A stretch of DNA of 64,000 bases from Wolfiporia cocos (taxonomy: Eukaryota > Basidiomycota > Agaricomycetes > Polyporales > Phaeolaceae): assembly GCA_029448655.1 (NCBI GenBank), contig JACCLO010000004.1, positions 2,418,001 to 2,482,000 on the forward strand, read 5' to 3'. Every line of letters starts with the position of its first letter. Position 1 is the first letter of the stretch. Shown here in pieces: positions 1 to 14,423 of the stretch. A program made the translations under genes and the position numbers. The notes under the pieces are model-generated. The model was not told the DNA's origin. It saw only the letters and a list, made by a program, of their open reading frames with translations, and made no database searches.

Positions 1-2424
1 ATTCCGGCACGATCAATACGAGAAATGGTGGGTCTCACGCACACTCTTCGCCCTCCCTATCTTACTCCACATTTCTCTCCTACTGTTTTTCGCCGGCTTC
101 GTCTAGTTCTTGTGGTTCATCAACAGAGCAGTGGCCATCGTAGCCGCGAACATCGCGGCCGCCACCATCCTGTTCTACATCGTGACACACCTCATGTCCT
201 TCCTGGGGATAGCCAGTCCATATCGGACCACGTTGACCTCACTCATACTCGTCACGGCTGATGCGGTCATGGCAGAACTGGCCCCGACATTCATGGCGCT
301 AGCTGAGGTCGCTACTCGACCCTCGCTTGCAAAGTCCCAGGCATCGAGGAGCAAAGACTGGTCCAAAACGCGTGCACGCAGATATCTTACTACCAGGTAC
401 GGAGAAATCAAATACATCGCCCGCAATGCCCAAGAAATGGACGCACGTGCCATTGCGAGTGCCATTGCAGCGCTCAGTCCGTCGGATGAGAATGCTGCTT
501 TCTTCACGAAGAAGATGTACCTGTTTGCACCATTGCTTGCTCAGCGTCATTTCATGTCGCACGATGGAATCGTCGAGCTACTGGCTAGGGAGCTTCGTTT
601 GCTCTATAACGGTGCTCTCACGAAATAGGGCTGAAGTCGGATTTCAATCGCTCAGGCTTGCACAGCTACTGACAGAGACCAAGGAGGATCAGTTGCATGC
701 GATGGAGCTTATCGACGAACTTCTCCTCTTCTATGATGACCAGAGCTCTATGCACGAGTTCGGGACACATCCCCTATGCACTTCAGGACTTTGTTCACCA
801 GATCAGTTCATTACCAAAAATCATCGGTCTCCCAATCTTTGCCAACATGTTGAGACTACAGTTCATTGTCTCCCCCCAGAACTGGTATGACGCAGACATT
901 CGCTACTCCATCGATCAGCTCTATTCGCGCCTCCAAGACCCTGAGAGGGACAAAATAGATCTTCTTCCAGACAATCTGTTGACTGCATTGGTCAACGCCG
1001 TCATATATACCGCTATGCGTCCCATTCTAATGCAAGTTTCCCATTTGATTGACTTGGATGCAGCACATAGTGCTCGTGCATTGGATACGCCTGTGGCGAT
1101 CTCACTGAGGCGGAACGACATGGGTTATGCAGTGCTTCGTCAAATCTGCTACAGCATCTGGCTTTGTGCTGTGCCAGGCTTGTTCGCTTCCAACAACCTG
1201 CTTATCCCGCACATCAGACGTGCAGCACCCTCCCTATCCGGGTCTGTTGCACAATATCTGCATCCTAATTCAGACCGCCCCTCCCTTCCGTATGCGGTCC
1301 TGGCGAATATGGAATCGCTGCTATTTGCGGAGCGAGGCCTTGTACCACTACCACGCACAGAAGAAGATGAGGACCACATACAATTTGCCAGACAACTTGT
1401 GCAACGATATTCCCAATTCCTGGCTGATTTCAAAAATCAACTACGTGCGAATCTCACCGGCCACGAGTATTCACCGGCTTTCTTCAAGATTGAACAATTA
1501 GTTGCCAACTATGTGCGGCAGAGCCGATACAAACACCCATCATCTTCGACAAAACATGTTACATGCTTCCTACGGCGAATCGTCAAAATCACAGACTATG
1601 TTTTGTCCAACTGTACGATGGGAGAAGAAGTGGGCGACGTAGTTGTGAATGTTGTGGATAATACCCTTGACCTCCTGCTCACCATATGCCAATACATCTC
1701 TGGAATGGATGTAGTCGATCAGGTCGTGCTGCTACGTGCAGCGTACGGAAATGCTTTCGCACTCGCCATACAATCGAACAAGCAACATGGAAGAGCTAAC
1801 GAAGACAAGGCCAACGTAAAATCTCCGACGAAACCATCAGCGCTACTAGTCGCGGATACCCCTCAGAGTGATGCCGGCTCTCCACTTTTGACGGATATAT
1901 CGGCTCTATCAGCTATCGGTGCCTCTGTTGGAATTGCTGGCTCTTTCTTTCTGACGCACAGTACATTAGTTACTGACGTTGATATAGCTGAAGATGTTAC
2001 GTTATGTATCTCATTGACGAAGCTGATAACTCAGATAACTTCATTTCTAAGACGTCCCTTGAACGCTTTGCAGAATTAGTCCTGCGAGAGGGGGTTAGAG
2101 CCATAATCGGAAGCTACAAGGGGCTAGTGACGGTGCTGGGGATGATAGCGCAGCTATCCAGCATCGACTATGCATCTGATACGCTGAATAATGAAATACT
2201 AACATCGCTTCGTGACCCAAAGCATGGAATATTCAAGAGAGATCGGAAGCAATGAAGCGATTGACTCGATGCTTGTTCAAGGAGCTTTGGTCGTTTCGGA
2301 AGCGCAAGGTAGTTTTGAAGATCATGCATATGGTAGATCGGGCATACGTCTCAACTTACATAGCATCTATAGGATCCTGATATATCTGGAGGTACAGCAA
2401 ATGCTGGCGCGTCCGCCATCTTGA
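1..2424 (+). pseudogene. DUF6535-family membrane protein, decayed and 5'-truncated by window edge
   Basis: Translation from base 2 gives the end of the DUF6535 domain typical of Agaricomycetes: a WWVSRTLFALPILLHISLLL hydrophobic segment, then a second membrane segment (about 110-240). The frame is broken by an in-frame TAG at 104-106, a shift near 630 (after NGALTK), a shift near 765 (before HIPYALQDF), another near 2000 and further decay after 2250. None of these points has an intron of normal size that would restore the frame. The soluble C-terminal part (about 770-2079) is otherwise one long open frame. The function of the family is unknown. The 3' end recurs at 4136-4774. The family and the gene's broken state are fairly clear; the 5' part lies outside the window. 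Confidence 0.65.
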
Positions 2425-2689
2425 AGGACGGGTGATCCTGGAATGATTCCCTTTACCTCCTTGGTTAAGTGGACCCGGATATACGCTTCCTTTTGGAAAT
2501 TCATGTGACTGCGAAAATGCCTGACAGATTGTTGTAACATACATCGGTGCGATTTACCATTATTATCGCAAATGTCATCGTCATATATGCGTCTTGAAGG
2601 GTCTGAATGGCTTAGATGATGTTTTGGTATGTATATGTCAGAAGCGGTGACATCTTGAAAAAATAGAATGCTAGAAACATAGATATCTC

Positions 2690-3325
2690 GTCAGTATATC
2701 CTTCGAGTCGCAGTTAGTGTCATTTGGCTTATAGCACGGGGCGATCTATGCTCACTGACAGCGCTAGTAAACGAGGCCTGCATCTGCGCCGTCTCTCGCG
2801 TTCCGCAGTAAGTGTATGGCAACGCTCCCATCGATATTGTCCCATCGATATTGACACAGCCCTCGACGACTCCCCCGGGCCGCTGTCGGAAGCGTACATT
2901 GTCATGCTGCAAATATTCATCGGGGTAAACAGATGTCTACTGGCGCCGTACTAGTAGCGTCGGCTGCACGATATCTCCTAACATCAGAGTATATTTCTTG
3001 TGCGATTAGCTACCAACTAGGTCAACACCATCCAATGTCCATATTGATCAGACACTCCCACAAGCCGTCCGTGCCCACTGCTCATAATGAGGGAGTCCCC
3101 CGGCTCTCCCTGGATCATATTAGTCACCTCCGGCTTCGCAACAAGATACGGCAACGTCTTCACGAACGGGCCTCACCGACCGCCCTAGATAATTCCTCTT
3201 GAATACCCGCTGAACCCACTTGTGTATCGTGTCGTCAAGCGCGCAGGATGACCCCATCCCGAGCATGCAGCGTCCAGAATCCCGGACGATTGCCTCGCCG
3301 TGGTACTAATTCGAGTGGCGGTACT
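2690..3325 (-). pseudogene. 3' fragment of a PP2C phosphatase gene
   Basis: On the minus strand this stretch matches the 3' half of the intact PP2C gene at 4916-6535, at both DNA and peptide level. The C-terminal RSPRARS equivalent reads RSPRAIS, and the region around RHSHKPSVP matches the antisense of the MGTDGLWE area. It corresponds to about 5026-5595 of the intact gene and ends abruptly near 3325. Stops and shifts make it non-coding. Together with the DUF6535 tail it forms the left copy of a duplicated convergent junction. Confidence 0.7.
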
Positions 3326-3468
3326 CCTAGTAGTATCTGATAATATGCATTCATTAGAAGAAGAATGTGGTTTGACTACTATTTACTAAACTACACCGCA
3401 TAGCACGACGATAGTAGATTTGGCTTTGTTTGGCTCGCACGATTAGTTAGGTACGCAGCGCTGAAGCG
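3326..3468. other. Short spacer between the PP2C fragment and the inverted-SINE element
   Basis: No gene or recognisable repeat is seen here. It marks the inner edge of the left duplicated copy. Confidence 0.4.
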
Positions 3469-4135
3469 TAGAGTTTCAGTCAACTATCTTAATCTGCCAA
3501 CTGCCCTTCGCTTAAGAAATCGCAGTTGCGAGCTAGGTTTGCACGCAGATTAATCTGCTAGCTGCGGCAGATTAATCTACTGTGACAATAAAATGGTACA
3601 CTAGGATTCGAACCAAGGACCTTAGATGAGAATAAGAGCATTGCAGCATAATTAGCCACTGAGCCATAGTGACAACAGTTACCCTGGACCAATCAAAATA
3701 TATATAACACAAAATACACACAATTTATCAAGGCAACTAACTGCTATAACAAGCATACAGAAATCAATGATAGTGGTAGCTTGTTTTACCATGCCTGACC
3801 TGGAGCAACTCACAATGGGAAAGCTGAATACACTGGAATCACAGGTCTTTTTCATTTGTATTTGTGTTATGGAAGATGTTAAACTGCGAAAATGAAGTTT
3901 ACAATATACTCTATATATTTCCTAAAAGTGTGCAGACACCAGTTGCACTGTAGCTCAGTTGGATAATGTATGCTGCGATGCTGTTATTCTCATCTGTGCT
4001 AAGGTCCTTGGTTCAAATCCTGGATGTACCATTTTATTGTCACAGTAGATTAATCTGCGTGCAAACCTAGCTCGCAACTGCGGTTTCTTAAGCGAAGGGC
4101 AGTTGGCAGATTAAGATAATTGACTGAAGTCCCTC
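3469..4135. mobile_element. Inverted tRNA-SINE element, family 1, copy 1
   Basis: The 667-bp unit begins TAGAGTTTCAGTCAA and ends TTGACTGAAGTCCCTC. Its arms of about 90 bp are near-perfect inverted repeats (for example CTTAATCTGCCAACTGCCCT at the left and its complement at 4093-4117). Inside each arm lies a tRNA-like sequence reading outward. On the minus strand at about 3602-3690 there is an A box TGGCTCAGTGG and a perfect B box GGTTCGAATCC. On the plus strand at about 3945-4032 there are TAGCTCAGTTGG and GGTTCAAATCC. The centre carries a 34-codon frame (3791-3895) also kept in the copy at 32667. No clear target-site duplication is visible. It separates the two copies of the DUF6535/PP2C junction. 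Confidence 0.75.
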
Positions 4136-4774
4136 GTGGTAGAAACTCTGCCGAAAGAGAAGCACCAGCTACCGGCACCCACTGAGCCTCCCGTAGATCT
4201 TAATGCTCCTCCTTCAACATCACGTACGTCTGTCACCATTGATCAGACAGTGATGGAGGCCAATGCAGACCTGCATTCATCCTCTGTTGACCGCCACAAC
4301 TGTCTCTTCGCTGATTCCACACCTGAAGACCTCGCACAAGTATTTATTGAAGTTCTACAGGCGGGCGCCGTAGCCGCCTCAGACGGCGATCATACGTCGA
4401 CGTCGATGTAGACGATGTTGACAATGATCGCGCAGCTGTCTATTGGTGAAGGTCGCTCTGATGACGTTGTCGCACTCAACAGTGGTATCCTGGCATCGCT
4501 CCGCGAACCAAGCCATGGAGTAGTCGGTATGCTCAAAACAATCGGGAATAGTCTACAGTTTGTCTCCGGATATGCTTTACAAGCCCTCGACACCGTGAAC
4601 GCACAAGAGAACTTGGTAACGTCAATCATATCTCTGCACTTATATCGATACTCACGCCGCAACTGCAGAAGCTCGAAATGTCGGAAGGTTCGGCGCCTGC
4701 TGAAGTGGTACCGGCCGTCTCTTAACCTTTATGGGCTTCACGATGGTGCGCCACTCTCCTCAGCATATCCATGA
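4136..4774 (+). pseudogene. DUF6535-type 3' fragment (second copy)
   Basis: Two open segments (4136-4411 and 4415-4774) resemble the tail of the DUF6535 gene at the window start. TMIAQLSIGEGRSD and LASLREPSHGV here match GMIAQLSSIDYASD and LTSLRDPKHGI at about 2140-2235. There is no start codon context or upstream part. The fragment abuts the end of the inverted-SINE element at 4135 directly. It is the left part of the right-hand copy of the duplicated junction. Confidence 0.55.
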
Positions 4775-4915
4775 GCTGCCCGCTGCACATACCTCTGTAC
4801 TGAATACCAATATCAACATCGCTCCCATCAATCTGTATCGGCAAATAAGCCAAGATGGCGGCGATGGAGTCGCCGATACGTGAACCTTGTAAGACATGTT
4901 GAACAAGTAGTCATC

Positions 4916-6535
4916 CTAAGTGAAGAACACTACAGTAGTGGTTATATCATCACTTAACGCAGAATAGGCGGTGGATATAAGATATCAGCGCACATCAATG
5001 AGCAGTTCCAGGATCAAAAACATACATGTAGCTTCTGGCCCGTGGCGACCGCATGCTTAGCAGCGCAGATATGAGATCAACGTCTGACCCGCCCAGCGCA
5101 TTCCGCAATAAATGCGTAGCAGCATTCTTGTCAGCGTTGACAAACTCTTTCTTGGCTCCCCACTGTCGGAAGCGCACACTTGTATCCTCTGAGTCTTCGT
5201 TCCTGTCGACAGGAAGATCGGATAATGCCATAGTTGTGGCATCGGTAGTTGAAGGCCTCATGTCAGCAGAAATTTTGTTCTTATCCAGCCAGCTACCAAC
5301 TAGGCCGACAGCCTCAGCACTGGTCAGACACTCCCACAGGCCATCTGTGCCCATGATGAGGAAGTCCCCTGGCTCTACCTGGACCATAGTCACCTCCGGC
5401 TCCGCAGTAAGATACGGCGGCGTCTTCACGAATGGCCTCAGCGACCGCCCAAGATAACTCTTCTTGAGTCTCTGCTGAACGTCTGTGCTCCACTTGTACA
5501 TCGCGTCGCCGAACGCGCGAGACGGCCCCATCCCGAGCACGCGCCCGTTCTTGACGACCGCCTCGCCAGGGTGCTGCGCGTTGAGACGGTACTCCTCCGC
5601 GGGGTTGTGCCCGTCCTGCTCGACGGAGAGCACATGCACCGCATAGACCGCGTTGCCGTTCTTGTCCGTCGTTCGGCGCCCGAGCACCGCGCGCGAGTCG
5701 CCCGTGAGCGCAATGCGCAGGACGCGGCTGGGGGAGTCGTAGAATGCGAGAAGCGCGCAAGAGCCCGCGTACGCAGGCGCGAGGAGGTTCACGGCTGCAT
5801 GGCGAGAATTTGAGGAGAAGACCTGCTCCAAGGGGGCGCGCACAATGTCGTCATCAAGTCGTCTGAAGGTATCCTTGATCGTCTGCTCAATCACTCCTTC
5901 GGATGGGATACCAACTGGGGAAGATGGAGCATTTGTTGAGAGATGCTGGGCGTAGGCGTCCGCGAGCGCTCCTGCTGTGGCAATGATCAGGTTCTCGCGC
6001 AGCCATGCGCTCGTTTCCCAGCCTGAGTGACCGTCCATCACCGCAAAAAAGGACCAGTAGCCGGAGGGTACCGGTAGTATAGCCTCCGCGTGATCATCTT
6101 CGGTGGGGTTGTTACTAAACATCCGTAGTAACCGACGGGAAGATATATTCTGGCGCATTCCTCTTACCTGGAAAATTGAACTGTATCGTATCGCGCAAGT
6201 CCTGAAGACCTACTAGGAATGCACGTCTGTTCATGTCGGCGGAGAATCTGGTCTATGTTAGGACGTGAATGCGCCAGGGATTTCTCGCTTGTGCGGACGG
6301 CCATCCCGCTCGTTGGGCTTTCCTGAGACTTTGCTTCGTGTTTCTCGAAGCTTCGGCTATCGAGATGTATATTTGAGTCCGTTAGAGCATATCCTGTACC
6401 ACCGATAATGCCAAGCAATATGACTACACGCCCAATCCGAGCGCTATCGCGATGGAAGGATAGCGGTCGGTGTATACGCGTACTATAAGCACCATTTTGG
6501 CGCAAATACAACGCATTGATTATCCTCGATATCAT
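4916..6535 (-). CDS. PP2C-type mitochondrial protein phosphatase (pyruvate dehydrogenase phosphatase-like)
   Basis: Three exons: 6535-6168, 6114-5026 and 4952-4916, giving 497 residues. The N-terminus has a basic presequence (RQNGAYSTRIHR) and a hydrophobic segment VVILLGIIGGTGYAL, consistent with mitochondrial import and membrane attachment. PP2C metal-binding motifs are present: NNPTEDDHAEA, FFAVMDGHSG, GDSRAVLG and GTDGLWE. The last 73-nt intron (4953-5025, GTATGT...TTAAG) must be removed to gain the terminal DDITTTVVFF motif; without it the frame would end at 4995 and lose the C-terminal Asp pair. Family knowledge: this subfamily (yeast Ptc5/PDP type) dephosphorylates the pyruvate dehydrogenase E1 subunit. 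Convergent with the DUF6535 remnant; a 3' fragment of this gene is duplicated at 2690-3325. Confidence 0.88.
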
Positions 6536-7524
6536 CGCTTTGGATACGTTTTCAGAGATGTTGCATGGCCAAAGTTGAACGTTGAACCTTGTTCTTTCCT
6601 AATTTGATCACGAAAGAGTGCAGTTCGCGCCTTGCACGAGGTACGAGCGCTAGGCCGAACGTTTGCTTACTAAGCAAGTGGGGAGGAACGAGAGAAGCGT
6701 AAGCGCATTTGCGCAGCACCTCCCTTTCGAAGGCCCTCGTAGCCCACTGCAAAAATCAGTTTTCTGACCCACCCAGCCACTCCCTAGTGTTGGATGGTGG
6801 TGTAGTCGTGCCACCGCCCTCTACACCGCCAACCAACGCTCGAGAAGTCATTTGTGGCTCAGCTCGGTCGTCTCCCTCCCGCGCGAAGCGCTCGAAAATC
6901 CGTCGCATCATCGCATTCCCAGCGCTTCCAAACACGGATTTTCGGCCTTCGCACACCTTCAAAATTCCGAGTTTTTCGTAGCCTTAGCACCTTCGGGATT
7001 TTGCCCAATTCCGACCGAACACTCTCACCCCAACCCATCCTTACTAGTTCAAACGTCACTCATTAAACTGAGATATACTCGTCACTGTACACTATCCTCG
7101 TAGATTCCCACTCGCACTTAGGAAGCGCGCAGCGTGCCCGATAGACGCCCTAGTTTGATGGGAATATTGATCAAGATCTTGATCGCGCACCGCGGGCCTC
7201 GCTACGGTTTCTTCACATTTGCATCCGCCCCAACCTATACGATGGCGAGTCATACAGTCCAAGCGCCTTTAGAGAATCTCTGAGCACCGCGGGCGGTCGC
7301 CATTATCGGCAGACCGCAGACATGGACTCTATTAGAGTCTCGCATCTTTACGGTTCGTTCGAGCCCGATAGGCCCACGCTCGAACGGCCTGGGTTCGATC
7401 TGTACTTGGGTTTGGGGTGTGGGGGCCCCCAACGAATCAGTGTAGTGACTTTTCGTACAACTATTGGATCATATAAATTCCTAGATCAACGAGACAATCT
7501 ATACTGAACCCTCCTGACTTGACA
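6536..7524. other. Intergenic region between divergent PP2C and desaturase genes
   Basis: About 990 bp with only short, overlapping, non-family frames. It should hold the promoters of both flanking genes. No promoter element can be fixed from sequence alone. Confidence 0.5.
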
Positions 7525-9141
7525 ATGCCTCCTGTCCTGGTCATAGAGGCAAGTCCTCCGCTCATCTCGCCACCCATGACAGAGCCAGAAGTACCCACCA
7601 ACTACGTCGAGTGGGTTGTCAAAAATCAAAAGCCTCTACCGCCCATATCGTGGTCGAACTGGTGGAACGAGTTGAACCGTCTGACGCTAGCCATCTTGAC
7701 TATCACACCCGCCATCGCCATTTACGGAGCGTTTAATGTCAAGTTATGTCGTGAGACTGCCGTCCTATCCGTTGTTTATTACTTCATTACCGGCCTCGGT
7801 GAGCAACAGAATCCCTCACTATTTCTGGGTTGCTGACTCGTATTTGTCTCAGGCATTACTGCGGGCTACCATCGCCTGTGGTCGCATCGGTCATACAATG
7901 CATCTAAGCCGTTGCAATACTTCCTCGCCATGGCGGGCGCAGGCGCAGTCCAGGGATCTATCCGATGGTGGTGCAGGGGCCACCGCGCCCATCACCGTTA
8001 CACAGACACCGAGCTTGATCCATACGATGCCAATAAAGGCTTTTTGTGGTCACATGTCGGTTGGATGATCGTCAAGCCCCGCCGCAAGCCCGGCACCGCA
8101 GATGTCAGTGATCTGACCAAGGACCCGGTTGTACGGTGGCAACACCGCTGGTACGTCTACCTGATTCTCGCCATGGGCTTCCTCCTCCCTACTGTCGTGG
8201 CGGGGCTCGGGTGGAGCGATTGGCGCGGCGGATTTTTTTTCGCGGGTGCTGCGCGTCTGTGCTTTGTCCACCACGTCAGTGACTAGTACTCTCGGCCAGA
8301 CATTTGGTGCTGACCAGCGAATAGTCGACATTCTGCGTTAATTCGCTCGCACACTGGTTGGGAGAGAAGCCGTTCGACGACAAGCACACGCCGCGCGACC
8401 ACGTAATCACCGCGCTGGTCACCGTCGGCGAGGGTTACCACAACTTCCATCATCAGTTCCCGATGGATTATCGTAACGCGATTAAGTGGTACCAGTACGA
8501 TCCCACGAAGTGGTTCATCTGGGCGTGCCATAAGGCCGGGCTTGCGAGCCACCTGAAGACATTCCCTGACAACGAAGTGCGGAAGGGACAGCTGACGATG
8601 CAGCTGAAGCGCCTAAGGGAAACGCAGGAGAAGTTGACGTTTGCGCCTGATGTGAACGAGCTGCCGGTTATCAGCTGGGAGAGTTGTAAGTTTCATAACC
8701 ATGTGCGGTTGTGATCATTGCTGACACTGTATCAAGTCCAGAAACAGTCCGTGACGCGGCCGCTCATCCTGATTGCCGGGTTCATTCACGACGTCTCCTC
8801 GTTTGTGGACGAGCATCCGGGTGGGCGCCACTATATTGCAAAGTATATCGGGAAGGATGCAACTACCGCGTTCTTTGGTGGGGTCTACGACCATTCCAAC
8901 GCGGCACACAATGTACGTACTCATGCGCTTCTGCATCTGACATTGTGGCTTACCGCTCGACCTTCTGTTCTTGCAGTGGCTCTCAATGATGCGCGTCGGC
9001 GTCTTACATGGCGGCATGCAACATGGTCTGGACGACAAGAGTGTGCCGCCCTCTCAGCGACTTCGTATCGCGCAATACAAAGAAATTATGGCGGGCAACG
9101 GATCGTCGACATCTTGGACGGATGAAGAGGGGATCCTCTGA
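7525..9141 (+). CDS. OLE1: Acyl-CoA delta-9 fatty acid desaturase with C-terminal cytochrome b5 domain
   Basis: Five exons: 7525-7798, 7853-8274, 8325-8685, 8737-8912 and 8977-9141, all GT-AG and frame-consistent, giving 465 residues. It converts stearoyl- and palmitoyl-CoA to oleate and palmitoleate in the ER membrane, drawing electrons through its own cytochrome b5. The three histidine boxes are intact: HRLWSH, HRAHH and HNFHH (in [17 protein letters not shown]). Membrane helices flank them. The b5 domain carries HPGG as first heme ligand and HSNAAHN as the second-His region. The ATG at 7525 is the first in frame. Length and domain order match fungal Ole1; nothing looks broken. Confidence 0.95.
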
Positions 9142-9624
9142 TTCTTGGCACGTCTACCGCTCGAACTTAGTACTTATTCTACAGCTGTAGTTATTTGTAT
9201 TGCTGCTAGAGGTCTATTCTCATGTCAGTAGCTTTCACCTTGTGCTCTGAAGTGCTAGATTGTACAATTCGCCGGCAAGAATAAAACCTCTTCGTCTTTA
9301 CTTAGACATAATAAATAAATAAAATCTCTGGCAATGCAGAAGAAACTGAGCACTGAATTTGGTGATTCCTATCATGTCGAACAGGCTTTTATCATGTCGA
9401 ACAGGCTTCAATCATGTGGCCGACCTTTCCGTTCGCGGACTTCACCGGAGCTTGTGGCGGACATTCAAATCGCTTTCGGGAGAAAGGTCGGAGAACGAAC
9501 AGGCGACTTTTGCATTCTCACATCTGCTCTCATCGTCATAGGCGTCGGCGAGCAGCATTTAGAACCCCGTCCCCTCTGTCTCCTATCGTGCGGTGCCCCG
9601 TAAACCAGAATCTGCACTTGAAAG
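9142..9624. other. Intergenic region, desaturase 3' to PRP4 5'
   Basis: Carries a short TAAA-type microsatellite (about 9308-9321) and a tandem ATCATGTCGAACAGGCTT repeat (about 9372-9407). No gene seen. Confidence 0.5.
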
Positions 9625-12218
<2,594 letters not shown>

Positions 12219-12556
12219 CGTTGACGGTGCTTTGGTTTGAATGATTGAACACTAGATACTTGTGGTATAGCACACGCGGGTCTGTGGTCTTCCGATATCT
12301 TTAATTAACCGCGTATCTGTAGACCACTTCTTGGTCATGTAGACTATCTCTCAATCGTAATGCCTTCTGAGAACTCGGGACGGTTACTCATACATCTAGC
12401 GCTAGTGCTCTGTCTTCTGGTCAGCTGAGGCTCGAGAGAGAAGAATCAGTCAGCAAGTCCGTCGCGCCTTCGCTGGTCGTCCTCACCGAATATAACTGTT
12501 GAGCACATATACGACGTTGCGGTCCTAAGTTTCGCGCCTGCTTTGCATCTTCAGCC
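12219..12556. other. Short intergenic region
   Basis: 338 bp between tandem genes; no feature recognised beyond the expected terminator and promoter. Confidence 0.4.
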
Positions 12557-14278
12557 ATGACTGCTGGGGAACTACCCACTTTCGATGAGCTGCCGAACTT
12601 TCACAACTATACAGGATGTGCGTGGGACGTATGGGGCAAAGACGACCAGCTGGGAACTATCAACCTCCTCACAGAAGACGTGGTTAGGGAGGCAGCGCAG
12701 GAAATCAAGTGTGCTATCGAGTTCCATTTCTGCATATTCCACTCACGCGATTTCGAACCTTCTAGGTTGGGGAAAACTATTTGCTTGAACTGGTATGATT
12801 TGTGGTCAATATAGTGCACGCCATTACTGACCTATTAGCAGGCCGGTGAACTTCCCTAACAAGGTGACGCAGATGACATTAATGGAACAATGCAACCAGC
12901 GTTGATTGGGTTTACCAGCCTCTCTTCAACCGTCAACCACCTCGCCTCGAGATCTGGACCAAACGTGCTGGAGTGCCGGTCAACGATGATTCTTTGCACA
13001 TAGTAAGTGAAGCCTGTACCAGTCCTAGACCACTAGCTGAGTGTACTACGAGAACACACAATCCGGAACTCAATGGGATGGCTTGAAGCATTTCGGTGTC
13101 CTGGAGCATGGGGTATTCTATCAAAAGTACATGCCCGATGCATCTATCCTCAGCGAGACATTTCTGACGGGATCCTATCAGCACACCGATCGACTTCTTC
13201 AAATATGGCCATTTCACTCTCGAGAACCATAGTCAAATCGATCCCCAGCTCATCAAGTACGGAATTCACAGTAAGTCCTGAGACGAGGGTGCTATCTTCG
13301 CGATATGTGACGTGCGGCCGCACAGACTGGGCGCAACATGGAATTTGCGGCAGAGGTGTGCTCCTGGATATCGTACGCTACTATACCGCCTCTGGATCGC
13401 CGTTGCCGTACGACCCGTGGACTACGCATGCCATCCCTGCCGAGGTCCTGCAAGATTGTGCTGCCAAGCAGGGCGTCACCTTCAGGAGAGGAGACATCCT
13501 GCTTATTCGCTTCGGCTTCATGCAGAGATATAACGCCGCTACCCAGGCGGAACGTGACTCCCTCAGCGGGAAAGAAGAGACATTGTGCGTCACAAGCGGC
13601 CTTGCTGGTAGTCCCGCTGATAATCCCTTACAGGGCCGGCATCGAGCAGACGGAGGATACGAAGCGTTTCCTCTGGTAAGTTAATACATATTGAAGATTA
13701 AGAGCGTTCCGTTAATGTATGCGTAGGAATAACCATTTTGCAGCCATAGCTTCTGATCAGCCCGCGATCGAGGTATGTATATCGCAATGAGCTGTGTCTT
13801 AACTGAGTCTTGCCCTTGATAGCGTTGGCCACCACCGGGTCCTCACCTCCACCAGGTACGCACTATAGATCGTAGGTGGTTATAATGATGATTGACGACC
13901 GTTTACAGACTCTGTTGGGGTATGTTCATAATCCCATGGATGGCTCAACCGGACTAATACATACTCTCCTGCAGGCTATGGGGCATGCCTATAGGTGGGC
14001 CGCATCGCAATGATCGAATACTCCATCTGACGACAGAGCAGGCGAGTTCTTCGACCTGGAAGCGCTCGCAAAGGTCTGCGCAGAGACAGGAAGATATACA
14101 TTCTTCTTCACGTCTTGGCCGCTCAATGTGTGCGTGCATCATATCACCGCCACCCTGCGAAGTCTTACTGACACTGGTACAGTCTCGGAGGCGTGGCAAG
14201 CCCACCCAACGCCGCGGTGAGTGCTTCTGCTTGTGCGCCTTGGGACTCTGCTCAAACGCGAAAAAGGCGTACTTGTGA
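12557..14278 (+). CDS. Putative cyclase family protein (kynurenine formamidase-like fold)
   Basis: Fifteen exons give 330 residues: 12557-12708, 12766-12792, 12842-12863, 12919-13002, 13053-13126, 13182-13270, 13326-13584, 13634-13675, 13727-13772, 13823-13855, 13909-13919, 13975-13994, 14042-14129, 14183-14216 and 14267-14278. Every junction is GT-AG with matching phase. Family blocks in order: CAWDVWGKDDQLGTINLLT, INTQSGTQWDGLKHFG, NWAQHGICGRGVLLD, LPYDPWTTHAI, GVTFRRGDILLIRFGF, GIEQTEDTKRFLW, SDQPAIERWP, LLGLWGMPIGEFFDLEAL and FFFTSWPLN. This is the PF04199 cyclase type; the bacterial metal-binding HxGTHxD is replaced by QSGTQWD as in the fungal branch I recall, so the substrate is unknown. 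The internal exon of 11 nt and the terminal one of 12 nt are unusual. Confidence 0.85.
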
Positions 14279-14423
14279 GGAAATCTGCTGCGAGGAGTAT
14301 GTATTGCAGAGGATTTCACAGATGGAAGTAACAGTAAGAATCATTGGAAACAAAACAAATGCGATGTGCCTGTTCATGGTCGGTCGTGATATCGCTATTC
14401 GTATCACAAGTCTCCGAACATCG

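Noticed and set aside
4995..5025. Stop at 4995 as the true end of the PP2C protein
   Set aside because: It would lose the conserved C-terminal metal-binding DD motif, which appears in frame after a consensus 73-nt intron.
6709..7103. Several 60-90 codon overlapping frames upstream of the desaturase
   Set aside because: Different strands and phases, no motifs, no splice logic; probably promoter DNA.
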